A stretch of DNA of 64,000 bases, from assembly GCA_021405325.1 (NCBI GenBank), contig QWII01000046.1, forward strand, positions 186,001-250,000, written 5' to 3'. This document shows, piece after piece, positions 7,930 through 16,971 of this stretch. Position 1 is the first letter of the stretch. Each line of letters opens with the position of its first letter. The stretch comes from Caldilinea sp. CFX5. Its GTDB lineage: Bacteria > Chloroflexota > Anaerolineae > Caldilineales > Caldilineaceae. Below the pieces are notes generated by a model. It saw nothing but the letters and a program-made list of their open reading frames with translations. It did no database searches and was not told the origin of the DNA. A program made the translations under genes and the position numbers.

Positions 7930-10445
7930 CTTGACAAAGCAGTGCTGACCGGTACATAGATGGTGACGCGCGTACCTTGACCAGGGGCGGATTGGATTGC
8001 CAGCCGCCCCCCGAAGAGTTTCAACCGCTCGCGCGCACTAAAAAGACCAAAACCGCTCTGTTCTGTTTGCCCCGCCGTGACATCAAAGCCCTGTCCCTCG
8101 TCACTGACAATGATCAGACATTCGCCTTCACCCCTGTTGACCAGCTCAAGGCGCGCACGATCAGTCTTACCATGTTTCACAACGTTGAAGAGCAATTCGC
8201 GCACAATTTGGAACAGAAGAAGACGCATACCTTCGTCAGCCATCTGAACGGCGTCTTCTGCGTGTAGATCGACCTGGAGACCATTCATATCCGCCATCTG
8301 TCTCACCAGCCAACGTAGCATGTCGGCCAAGCCTTCATGTTTCAACACCGGCGGACTGAGATCGACCGTAAGCCGACGCGTGGTTTGAATGGCATCGTCC
8401 ATCCAATCATACACTTGCTGGGCATAGTGCGCTAGCTCGGTGGTATTGCCGGCATTGATATCGTTGATCATGGTCAGCAGGCGCATTTGCATCCCATAGA
8501 GCAGTTGTTGTAAATCATCGTGGAGGATCTGCGAGATGCGACGGCGCTCTTCTTGCTCGGCCATGGTAAGCGAGGAGGCCAGCGCCCGTACCTGGGTCGT
8601 GCGTGTCTCGACCTGTTGTTCCAATGTTAGATTCAAGTGCTGAAGCGCCGCTTCGACCCGCTTGCGGTCGGTAATGTTGTAAGAAACGACCAGCGCGGCG
8701 TAAATATCGCCATTGCCCATGTACAAAGGAACGCCGCGCGACAAATAATATTGTTCGCCGGCTTCGTGTTCGTGCGTAAAAGGAGTACCGCTTAACGCAG
8801 TAAGATAGAGCGGTTTGGCCTTTGCCAGTACTTCCGGTGACAGTACGTCAAAGAGCGTCTTGCCGGTGAAATCAGTGGCTTGCTGACCGGCTTGGGCAAG
8901 CGCTTCCCCTTCGGCAAGCAAGTAACGCAGCTCCTGGTTGACGACAAATACTGCACTGCCCGGCAAATTGGTGGTCAGCGCCCGGCGCAGCTCTTCTGCC
9001 TGGTGTAAGGCGGTCTCGGCGCGCGCACGTTCGACGGCGTCCCAAGTACGTTCGGCGGTTTCCGCCAGCATAGCAATTTCATCCGGCTGCCACACCCGTG
9101 CGCTTTGCTGATGGACGCCAAGATTGGAAACCCAGCGGTCATGTTTAACAAGCGGAACGCCAACGCTGGCAACGATCCCCACGGCCTGATAGGCTGCTTT
9201 CTCATCAGCCGCTAACTCAGTGGTTGTGCTCACATCCTCCACAATGCGTGTTTGGCCGGCGCGCAGTTTGCTCGTCTGCCGGTCGTCGCGCAGCGGAAAG
9301 CGCCCGACGAGTTTGGCCACGCCCGCCCGCACATAATTGTCGGCAACAACCACTGCCGCTCCATCGGCTGTCACTTCGCCATAGAAGACCCGATCCACCT
9401 GGAGGTGCTCACCGACAACGCGCAGCGCTGCCCGCTGGATCGCCAGCGGGTCGGTCAGCAGGCGCAAGGCATCGGCCAGCGCCAGGCGAAAGGCGTCAAA
9501 GCGGGCAGCGCGCTGTAATTGCGCTTCGGCTTCTTTGCGCTCGGTGATCTCTTTGATGCTGGAGATGGCGCGCAGCGGCTTGCCTGCTTCATCCCGCTGG
9601 ATCGTGGCAACCACACTGACCCAGATGACCTGCCCATCTTTGCGCACATAGCGCTTCTCGATGGCAAATTGCGCGGTTTCACCGCTAAAGGTTTTCGCCC
9701 AGATCGCCTGATTCTGTTCACGGTCATCCGGGTGGGTCAACGCGGTGGTGGTAAGCGCCAGCAACTCTTGCGGTGGGTAGCCGGTCATCTCACTCAATTT
9801 GCGGTTGACCAGCAAAAAGCGGAGGGTGTAGGGGTCAACCTGGGCCATGCCGACGCCGGTCAGTTCAAAGATCTGGCGAAACAGGGCCTCGCTTTTGTGG
9901 AGCGCGGCTTCGGCGCGCGCCCGCTCCACGTCCGCCCAGGTGCGTTCGGCTGTCTCATGAATCAACGCCAGCTCAGTGGTCGACCAATCATGGGCCGCTT
10001 GGAAGTGGACAAAGAGAATCGCCGCCAGCCGGCCGGCCTTGACCAAGGGCACATTGACGCTGGCGCCCAGTTGCAGAGCGGCATGAGCGGCTTTCTCGGC
10101 TTCATTCAGCGTTCGATCATTGGCAATATCGCTGCGCACCACTGTGCGGCCGGCTTTCAGCGCAGTCCAGAGCGCCAGGCCATAATCCACATAGCGGTAA
10201 AGCCCTTCAATGCCGGGGACGCCATCGGTGTAATTGCGCGTGACGACGACCGTCTCGTTATCCCCTTGGTCCTCGGCATAGCCAACACGATTGGCGCCTA
10301 GGTACTCACCCAATACACGCGCCGCCTGATACTGGATTGCCACCGGGTCCGCCAGTGAGCGTAAGGCGTCGTTGAGTCTTAGTAAAAAGGCCTGCCGATC
10401 TTTACCTGCACGCAACGCAGCTTCGGTGGACAGTTTGCTTGACAT
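7920..10445 (-). CDS. GAF/PAS sensor histidine kinase (HisKA_3, NarX/DegS type)
   Basis: About 841 residues from ATG 10445 (MSSKLSTEAAL). The frame is open up to a TTG at 10562, but that extension is repeat-like with no ribosome site. Domain order is GAF, PAS (GMAQVDPYTLRFLLVNRKLSEMTG region), PAC, GAF, PAS, a short coiled coil and the kinase core. The H-box is in EERRRISQILHDDLQQLLYG, of the HisKA_3 type that pairs with NarL-family regulators. The HATPase has GQGFDV and GFGLFSARERLKLFGG. No membrane helices are seen, so it is probably a cytoplasmic sensor of a small ligand or redox state through GAF/PAS. The partner is likely one of the receiver-only proteins next door. The 3' end lies in a perfect palindrome. 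Confidence 0.88.
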   Translation of the reverse strand: MSSKLSTEAALRAGKDRQAFLLRLNDALRSLADPVAIQYQAARVLGEYLGANRVGYAEDQGDNETVVVTRNYTDGVPGIEGLYRYVDYGLALWTALKAGRTVVRSDIANDRTLNEAEKAAHAALQLGASVNVPLVKAGRLAAILFVHFQAAHDWSTTELALIHETAERTWADVERARAEAALHKSEALFRQIFELTGVGMAQVDPYTLRFLLVNRKLSEMTGYPPQELLALTTTALTHPDDREQNQAIWAKTFSGETAQFAIEKRYVRKDGQVIWVSVVATIQRDEAGKPLRAISSIKEITERKEAEAQLQRAARFDAFRLALADALRLLTDPLAIQRAALRVVGEHLQVDRVFYGEVTADGAAVVVADNYVRAGVAKLVGRFPLRDDRQTSKLRAGQTRIVEDVSTTTELAADEKAAYQAVGIVASVGVPLVKHDRWVSNLGVHQQSARVWQPDEIAMLAETAERTWDAVERARAETALHQAEELRRALTTNLPGSAVFVVNQELRYLLAEGEALAQAGQQATDFTGKTLFDVLSPEVLAKAKPLYLTALSGTPFTHEHEAGEQYYLSRGVPLYMGNGDIYAALVVSYNITDRKRVEAALQHLNLTLEQQVETRTTQVRALASSLTMAEQEERRRISQILHDDLQQLLYGMQMRLLTMINDINAGNTTELAHYAQQVYDWMDDAIQTTRRLTVDLSPPVLKHEGLADMLRWLVRQMADMNGLQVDLHAEDAVQMADEGMRLLLFQIVRELLFNVVKHGKTDRARLELVNRGEGECLIIVSDEGQGFDVTAGQTEQSGFGLFSARERLKLFGGRLAIQSAPGQGTRVTIYVPVSTALSSKS

Positions 10446-10654
10446 AACTGCTCTTTTGAACCGGTCCTCTGTTGCCCATTTGTGACCAGGTGACTGGTTC
10501 AAACCTGGGCCAAGTTGCGATTCCGCTGTGCTATATTCAGTCGTCCGCAGTTGCCAGTCCAAAGTCCAGAGTCAGGTCAAGCGGTGTTGCGGTCTACTGA
10601 TATTGAGAAGCGGCGGCAAGTACGCTTTGGGCAGCGGCAGTAAGCTTAGAGGCT

Positions 10655-10691
10655 GTACACAATTTTTATATTATTTTACTAAAATGTGTAC
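10655..10691. repeat. AT-rich hairpin in the kinase upstream region
   Basis: GTACACAATTTT pairs with AAAATGTGTAC across a 14-nt AT-rich loop. It lies between the receiver-only gene (ending 10793) and the kinase start at 10445. It could be an operator or a weak terminator. The rest of 10446-10792 shows no gene. Confidence 0.45.
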
Positions 10692-10756
10692 CATCAATAT
10701 TGAGGTAAGTTGCTGGAAGGAAAAGGCGCCCGCTTCCCCTTTACTGCTGGTGCAGA

Positions 10757-10789
10757 GTGGGAGCGCCGCCATCCTGCCAGTGCTCCCAC
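10757..10789. terminator. Hairpin after the receiver-only regulator
   Basis: GTGGGAGC and GCTCCCAC are separated by 17 nt, directly after the minus-strand stop at 10793. No strong U-run is present. Confidence 0.45.
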
Positions 10790-10792
10790 TTT

Positions 10793-11212
10793 CTATCCGG
10801 TCGTTACTTCATAGGCCAGCGTTCGGAGCGCGGCACTCAAATAAATATCACCTTTCAGCACTCGCCGAATGGCGTCGATCAGTTCAAGGGGATTGCCCTT
10901 GGCAATATAGCCGCGCGCGCCGACCGCCAGGGCGCGTTGCACATAGCTCTGTTCCTGGTGGCCGGAGAGCATAAGGCAGCGCAAGGCCGGCTGTTGGCTG
11001 CGCAACGCGCTTACGAGCTGAATCCCGTCCATGTCGGGCAGGGAGACATCGACCAGCACGAGATCGACGGTTGCGGTCGGCAGGTCGGTCAACGCCTCTT
11101 GCGCTGTGGCCGCCGTACCGCAGACTTGGAGATCGGGCATCCGGTTGATGAATTCAGCAGTCATGCGTAGCATCAACGGATGATCTTCGACCAGGTAGAT
11201 GTTGGCTTGCAT
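10793..11212 (-). CDS. Receiver-only response regulator
   Basis: 140 residues from ATG 11212; a GTG at 11230 is in frame, but ATG 11212 aligns with the start of its paralogue at 7741 and follows GGAG at a long spacing. Receiver signature residues are all present: IYLVEDHPL, DLVLVDVSLPDMDG (phosphoacceptor Asp), LSGHQ and YIAKGNP. As in its paralogue, the LuxR helix-turn-helix is absent. It is preceded by the large CheB-CheR kinase (ends 11347) and followed by the second kinase. The order kinase-receiver-kinase-receiver suggests duplication of a kinase/regulator pair. Confidence 0.88.
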   Translation of the reverse strand: MQANIYLVEDHPLMLRMTAEFINRMPDLQVCGTAATAQEALTDLPTATVDLVLVDVSLPDMDGIQLVSALRSQQPALRCLMLSGHQEQSYVQRALAVGARGYIAKGNPLELIDAIRRVLKGDIYLSAALRTLAYEVTTG

Positions 11213-11257
11213 AGCCGCTACATTCTCCACAAACTAGACAACACTACGCCCGCAAAG

Positions 11258-11315
11258 ACGATCGATTGGGACGATCGATTGGGACGATCGATTGGGACGA
11301 TCGATTGGGACGATC
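11258..11315. repeat. 13-bp tandem repeat, four copies plus a partial
   Basis: ACGATCGATTGGG is repeated exactly at 11258, 11271, 11284 and 11297, with a partial ACGATC at 11310. Each unit contains palindromic ATCGAT. The array lies between the hybrid kinase stop (11347) and the receiver gene start (11212), so it falls in the leader of the receiver gene. Either slippage-prone microsatellite or clustered binding sites. Confidence 0.9.
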
Positions 11316-11346
11316 TGTCACGCAATCCTATTAGGGCCACCCGCGC

Positions 11347-14300
11347 CTACCGGTTGCCGCCGGTGCTGCTGGCGGCAATCGGCACATAGAGGGTAATGCG
11401 TGTCCCTTGGGTGGCGCTGGATTGAATATCCATCCGTCCCCCAAAAAGCTTCAGCCGTTCCTTGACGCTAAAGAGGCCAAAACTGCCGCTCTCCTTTGCC
11501 AGCGCCGCGGCAACATCAAAGCCGCGCCCCTCATCCTGAATGGTGATCATGACTTCACCGGTGGCTGTCTCTTGCAATTCAACGGTGGCGTGATCGGTCT
11601 CAGCATGTTTAACCACGTTGAAGAGCAGCTCGCGCACAATCTGAAAGAGCAGAACCCGCATATCCTCATCGGCCACGTAGATGGGGCCGGCAGCGTGCAG
11701 ATCGACGTGCAGCCCATTCACGCTTTGCATCTGTGTCACCAACCAATGTAGCGTATCAGCCAATCCCTCATGTTTCAAGACAGGCGGGCTAATATCCACG
11801 GTGAGCCGCCGGGTGGTCTGAATGGCGTCGCCCATCCAATTGTACACTTCTTGGGCATACTCCGCCAACATGGCTGTCTGGCCTTCGCGCAGGTCGTTGA
11901 TCATTGCCATCATGCGCATCTGCATGCCATAGAGCAGTTGCTGCAAATCATCATGGAGGATCTGCGAGATGCGGCGGCGTTCTTCTTGCTCGGCCATCGT
12001 TAGCTCGGAGGCCAAGGCGCGCACCTGCGCCGTGCGCGTATCGACCTGTTGCTCCAGCGTGGCATTGAGATGTTGCAGCGCGGCTTCGGCCTGCTTGCGG
12101 TCGGTGATGTCGTAGGAGACGACCAGCACGGCATAGACTTCACCATTGGCCCCGCGCAAGGGCGTACCGCGTGAAATGTAGGTGCGACCCTGGACGTCGT
12201 GTTCATCGACAAAGGGCGCACCCGCCAGCGCCTGGCGAAATCTGGCCTCATACGCAGTCACCACTGCCGGTGGAACGGTATCGAAAATCGTTTTACCCAC
12301 AAAATCGCCGGCGTTGCGACCGAGTCTTGGCAACGCCTCGCCCTCAGCCAGCAGGTAGCGCAGATGGCGGTCCACAATAAAGACGGCGCTCCCCGGCAAG
12401 TTTTCAATGATCACGCGCAGGCGGCTTTCCGATTCGCGTAAGGCTTCTTCGGTGCGTTTACGCTCGGTGATGTCGCTGGCTGCGCCGATCCATTCGACGA
12501 TTTCGCCTTGCGCGTCCAAAACCGGGATGGCGCGCGAAAAGGTCCAGCCGATGGCGCCATCCAGCCGAATGACGCGGTGTTCCAATTCAAAATTGCTCTT
12601 GGTTTGAATCGCTTGTTCAATGGTTGTCCAGACCAGCCGCCTGTCCGTTTCGGGAATGTAGCCTTCGGTCCAGCCTGTGCGCGGCGCGGCGGTCGTGGCG
12701 ATAAATTCCTTGCCGATGAGACTCTGCATCTCGCGCCAATCAGCGCTCATTTTATACACCACGTCCGACGTGGCGCTGATAAAGAGGCGGTATCTTTCTT
12801 CCGATTCCCGTAAGCGTTCTTCGGCGCGGGCACGTTCAACCGCCGCCCAAGTGCGTTCGGCGATTTCTTCCGCCAGCCCGATTTCAAACTCCGTCCACTC
12901 TCTCGGCGCGCTTTGCGTGATACAAAGAATCCCGACGGGCTGTGCGTTCTTGATTACGGGTACGTCTACAAAGGAAACGATTTGCAAACCGAGACAGAGT
13001 TGCTTTAGTTCCGCATCCAGTAGATCCGCGGTGTCCGCGCTTTGAACCACAAACGGACGACCTCGATCAATCACGGCTTTGAAGAGGGGTAGGCTGCTGA
13101 ACGGATAGACCCCAACCACCGTAGGCAAATCTTCGCGTGCCGCGTCGCGCCGGATAATGGCCTGGTTGTCCTCGATTTCGCAATAGTAACATCTGTCCGC
13201 GCCGAAATAATCCATCACAAGTCTGGTGATAGTGGCTTGGATTGCCACGGGATCGTCTAGCGGGCGCAGCGCGTCGCTCAGTTTGACGCGGAACGCATCG
13301 AGTTCGGCAGCGCGGCGCACAGCCTGTTCCAGCCGTTTTTGCTCGGACAAATCGTAAAAATAACAGACTACGCCGTAGCTGCCGTCCGGCATCTGGACAC
13401 GGTGAATCTGCCAATCGTAAGACTCGGTTTCGGCGATATTCGCCCGTTCTTCGGTAATCGGCGGCGAGATAAAGGATTCGCCGCTTTGCAAGGTGTGACG
13501 GAAGCTGGTAATGGCCTGGCTGGCAAAGGGTTCTTGCCAGACGATGCGTAAGATTTCGGCAAAATCGCGTCCGATGAGCGGCTCTATGCCGCTAAACACT
13601 TTGCGTGAACCGGCGTTAATCGTCCGCAGACAAAATTCCGCATCAACCAGATAAACCCCGAAAGGCGCATTTTCGACTAATGCGGAAAACATTTCTTCAC
13701 TTTGGCGCAGCGCTTCTTCAGCGCGTTTGCGCTCGGTGATGTCGGTGATGGCGAGCAGCATCAGTTGGGCATGGTCCAGTTGGCGGCCATTGACCAACAT
13801 GGTGCGCCGCCCAATCTGTTCAAAGGTGTGTTCCACCTCGTAGCCGGTAAAGACCTTGTTCTCCGGCAAAATCTCTTCCAGCAGCGTGCGTAGCGCAGGA
13901 ATATCCCACTGGCCGTTGCCCAATTCATAGATCAGGCGCCCCTCTGTCGCTGTGCGCTGAACCTGGAAAATCTCATAAAAGGCATCGTTCGCCATCTGCA
14001 CCCGCAGATCAGGCTCAAGCACCAGCAGGACGTCGGGGATGGTATGGACAATCGATTCGGCATACTCTTTGGCGTTGCGTAGCGCCGCTTCGTTCGCTTT
14101 GTTGGTGGTAATGTCAACAAAGGTGATCACCACGCCATCGATCTTGTCTTCCAGCGTGCGGTAGGGGCGCATTTGCAGGAGGAACCACTGGCCATCCTGG
14201 CTTTGCACCTCCGCCTCCACCGGGGTCAGGCGCGCCAGCACCCGTTGGGCATCGGCCTCCAGTTGCTCATAAAGCAGCTTGGTGCGCAAATGGGCAATGG

Positions 14301-16635
14301 GGCGCCCCCGATCCATCGGCATAAGGTTGAAGAGATCGGCGGCGCGCGGGGTGTAGCGCTTGACCCGTAGCTCGCGGTCGAGAAAGAGCGTGGCAATGTC
14401 GGTGGCGATAAAGAGGTTTTGCACGTCGTTGTGGGCGTGCGTCACTTCGTCGATCTTGTTTTTTAGCTCCTGGTTGATCGTTTGCAGCTCTTCATTGACC
14501 GACTGTAGCTCTTCCTTGCTGGTCTCCAACTCTTCCAATGTCGATTTGTACTCTTCATTGGTCGATTGCAACTCCTCGTTGGCGGCGCGCAGCTCTTCGA
14601 CGGTGGTCTCATACTCCTCGCGCATACTTTGCAACCGGCTTTGCGCATTGCGCAACTCGGCTTCCAACTGTTGCCGCGCCGGCTGGCTGAAATTGTCCAA
14701 GGTCAGCATATCGGCCAGCGGCGTCTCATCTTCCAGGAAGATCACCAACGCCCGCATCTGCCCATCGGCCAGTGGATGGGGGCGCACCATAAGATAGACC
14801 GGGTGTGCCGCCCCATTAAAACCCACCGGAATCGGTCGCGTGGCGACGGCGTGATTCTCATCAAAGGCACGCAAGAGCGCCGCCCGCAACTCGCTTTGCA
14901 GTTCCGGGCGCACCAGTTTCAGCACTGCCACAGTCGGCGCCCCGCCGGGAGGGAGCAGATAACGCCCGGCGCTCTCGGAGAGATGCAGCACGTTGTAGTC
15001 GCGATCCACCAGGATGCTGGGCGGGGCGACGGTCTCTAGCAATAGACGGTGTTCTTCACTAGGCCGCGGCGGGGCGGCGCGGGTTGGCTCCGCTCCCAGG
15101 GTGGGTAAATACGTTGGCCGAGGCAACAGCGGCAGCGAGGGCAAAATGGGCGAGGCCTTGTTCTGGGGCCGTCGTTGGTAGAGCCGGCGCCGCTTGTCCA
15201 CGGTTTCAAAGAGATCAGTGATGCCTTCCGCCGATTCGGCGTTGCCCAGGAAGAGGTAGCCTTCCGGGCGCAGGGCGTAATAGAAGGTTTCAAAAATCTT
15301 CTCTTGCAGATCGCGCTGGATGTAGATCAGCAGATTGCGACAGAGGATCAGATCCAGGCGCGAGAAGGGCGGAGCCTGGAGTAGGTTGTGCTGAGTGAAG
15401 AGAATGGCCTCGCGCAGCTCCGGGCGCGCCCGGTAATGGCTGTTCTCTTTGGTAAAGAAGCGGGTCAGGCGGGTAGCGGGAATGCTGTCGGCAATCGCTT
15501 CCGGGTAACAGCCTTCGCGCGCAAAGTCCAGCGCAGCCTTGCCCAGATCCGAGGCAAAGACCTGAATGGCGGGCGGGGCAACCAACGCATCGGCATACTC
15601 GATCAGCAATATAGCGATGGAGTAGGCTTCTTCGCCGGTGGCGCAACCCACGCTCCAGACGCGCACGCGGTCATCGCGACCCTTGCCGGCGAAGAGTTGG
15701 GGAATGATCGTACTTTCCAACGCGGCCCACGCTTCGGGGTCACGGAAAAATTCGGTGACATTGATCAGCAGGTCGCGAAAGAGCGCTTCGGCCTCATGGG
15801 TATCCTGCCGGAGCCGCTGCAAATAAGCCGTCAGGGTGGTGAGTTGGGTGATCTGCATCCGCCGGGTAATGCGGCGCAGGATTGTGGCCGGTTTGTAGCC
15901 GCTAAAATCGTGACCGGTGCGCACGCGCAGTTGGGCCAGAAGCTGGGTCAAGGTGGTCTGCGCCGCTGTGGAAAGTTGTTCACCATCGACGGGGAGCTGA
16001 ATGCTGGCGCGCGTCTGTTTGGCCGCCACCAATTGGGTCGCCAGTTGGGCTGCCGGCGCTACAATATCGACCAACCCGGTGGCAATGGCGCTGCGCGGCA
16101 TACTATCATATTCCGCCTCTTCCGGCGCCTGCACCAGCAGGAGACCGCCCTTCTCCTTGATCGCCTGGATGCCGACCGCGCCATCACTGCCGGAACCGGA
16201 AAGAATGACGGCGCCGCCATCGCCATGACTTTCGGCCAGCGAGCGAAAAAAGGCGTCGATCTGCATCTGGCGCTGGCGCGTCAGGTCGAGTTCGGCGAGA
16301 TCGAGAAAGCTATCGGTCACCACCAGATGCTTGCCCGGCGGAATGACATAGACCTGATCTGGTTGCATCGCGACCCGCGCCATTACCTGTGTCACCGGCA
16401 TGGCGGTGTAGGGCTGTAACAGCGCCGCCAACATGCTCTCATGTTCGGGCGAAAGGTGAACGACCACGACAAAGGTCAGCCCGCTTTGCTCCGGCAAGGC
16501 GGCGAAAAAGGCGCGCAGCGCGGTCAAGCCACCGGCGGATGCCCCAATGCCGATGACTGACAGAGGGGGTGGGCCAGTGGATAGCTGCTGATCTGGTTGT
16601 TCAGAAGTGGTCGCTTCTGCATCGTTGATAGACAT
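11347..16635 (-). CDS. CheB-CheR-PAS-GAF hybrid sensor histidine kinase
   Basis: 1,762 residues. Residues about 25-210 form a CheB methylesterase domain with the catalytic triad visible (Ser33 in GASAGG, His60 in VVVHLSPEH, Asp151 in GSGSDGA). Next is a CheR methyltransferase (NVTEFFRDPEAW; SAM loop WSVGCATGEEAYS). A long coiled coil follows (VEELRAANEELQSTNEEY region), then several PAS/PAC units, a GAF domain, more PAS units and a HisKA_3/HATPase core (ISQILHDDLQQLLYG; SFGLFSVKERLKLFGG). CheB-CheR-PAS hybrids are known and often act outside classic chemotaxis. No cheA, cheW or receptor genes are nearby, which fits that. Its kinase core is nearly the same as that of the kinase at 7920. The output is probably a receiver-only protein. 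Confidence 0.9.
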   Translation of the reverse strand: MSINDAEATTSEQPDQQLSTGPPPLSVIGIGASAGGLTALRAFFAALPEQSGLTFVVVVHLSPEHESMLAALLQPYTAMPVTQVMARVAMQPDQVYVIPPGKHLVVTDSFLDLAELDLTRQRQMQIDAFFRSLAESHGDGGAVILSGSGSDGAVGIQAIKEKGGLLLVQAPEEAEYDSMPRSAIATGLVDIVAPAAQLATQLVAAKQTRASIQLPVDGEQLSTAAQTTLTQLLAQLRVRTGHDFSGYKPATILRRITRRMQITQLTTLTAYLQRLRQDTHEAEALFRDLLINVTEFFRDPEAWAALESTIIPQLFAGKGRDDRVRVWSVGCATGEEAYSIAILLIEYADALVAPPAIQVFASDLGKAALDFAREGCYPEAIADSIPATRLTRFFTKENSHYRARPELREAILFTQHNLLQAPPFSRLDLILCRNLLIYIQRDLQEKIFETFYYALRPEGYLFLGNAESAEGITDLFETVDKRRRLYQRRPQNKASPILPSLPLLPRPTYLPTLGAEPTRAAPPRPSEEHRLLLETVAPPSILVDRDYNVLHLSESAGRYLLPPGGAPTVAVLKLVRPELQSELRAALLRAFDENHAVATRPIPVGFNGAAHPVYLMVRPHPLADGQMRALVIFLEDETPLADMLTLDNFSQPARQQLEAELRNAQSRLQSMREEYETTVEELRAANEELQSTNEEYKSTLEELETSKEELQSVNEELQTINQELKNKIDEVTHAHNDVQNLFIATDIATLFLDRELRVKRYTPRAADLFNLMPMDRGRPIAHLRTKLLYEQLEADAQRVLARLTPVEAEVQSQDGQWFLLQMRPYRTLEDKIDGVVITFVDITTNKANEAALRNAKEYAESIVHTIPDVLLVLEPDLRVQMANDAFYEIFQVQRTATEGRLIYELGNGQWDIPALRTLLEEILPENKVFTGYEVEHTFEQIGRRTMLVNGRQLDHAQLMLLAITDITERKRAEEALRQSEEMFSALVENAPFGVYLVDAEFCLRTINAGSRKVFSGIEPLIGRDFAEILRIVWQEPFASQAITSFRHTLQSGESFISPPITEERANIAETESYDWQIHRVQMPDGSYGVVCYFYDLSEQKRLEQAVRRAAELDAFRVKLSDALRPLDDPVAIQATITRLVMDYFGADRCYYCEIEDNQAIIRRDAAREDLPTVVGVYPFSSLPLFKAVIDRGRPFVVQSADTADLLDAELKQLCLGLQIVSFVDVPVIKNAQPVGILCITQSAPREWTEFEIGLAEEIAERTWAAVERARAEERLRESEERYRLFISATSDVVYKMSADWREMQSLIGKEFIATTAAPRTGWTEGYIPETDRRLVWTTIEQAIQTKSNFELEHRVIRLDGAIGWTFSRAIPVLDAQGEIVEWIGAASDITERKRTEEALRESESRLRVIIENLPGSAVFIVDRHLRYLLAEGEALPRLGRNAGDFVGKTIFDTVPPAVVTAYEARFRQALAGAPFVDEHDVQGRTYISRGTPLRGANGEVYAVLVVSYDITDRKQAEAALQHLNATLEQQVDTRTAQVRALASELTMAEQEERRRISQILHDDLQQLLYGMQMRMMAMINDLREGQTAMLAEYAQEVYNWMGDAIQTTRRLTVDISPPVLKHEGLADTLHWLVTQMQSVNGLHVDLHAAGPIYVADEDMRVLLFQIVRELLFNVVKHAETDHATVELQETATGEVMITIQDEGRGFDVAAALAKESGSFGLFSVKERLKLFGGRMDIQSSATQGTRITLYVPIAASSTGGNR

Positions 16636-16663
16636 AGATCTTGATCAATATGGTTCTTTGGAT

Positions 16664-16707
16664 GTTGGTTAGCTAGTCAGATAGTGTAAACAAACTAACT
16701 AACCAAC
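16664..16707. repeat. Inverted repeat upstream of the hybrid kinase
   Basis: GTTGGTTAGCTAGT pairs with ACTAACTAACCAAC (one mismatch) across 16 nt. It belongs to the same sequence family as the repeats at about 1182 and 4390. The 336-bp gap 16636-16971 holds this repeat and two divergent promoter regions, with no other gene seen. Confidence 0.6.
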
Positions 16708-16971
16708 CAACTGACGCCACACAGCATCAGGGTTGATAGGTTCAGTTAGTCAAGGGAGATTCTAGCATATTATATCCCAAAGCCTGGTTTTGAGAGAAAC
16801 CTTACAATATGAGAAAATCCCCTAGTTTCCGTTGGATATGCTTCTTTTGTGCCTAAGATATACCCGTTTTTTGTATCGAAGCAAGGTGGCTTTGGTGCAA
16901 TCAAGGTAGAGACTGGCTGTTACATTTCGCTTGATGGCAGGTCTGTGGGAATGTAGAGGGCGGAGTTAACC

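Noticed and set aside
9519..10301. Long open frames opposite the large kinases (also 15388-16419 and 39536-40789)
   Set aside because: They mirror strongly coding GC-rich genes with convincing domains on the other strand; shadow frames.
11258..11315. Tandem array considered as CRISPR
   Set aside because: The 13-bp units are contiguous with no spacers, and no cas genes are present.
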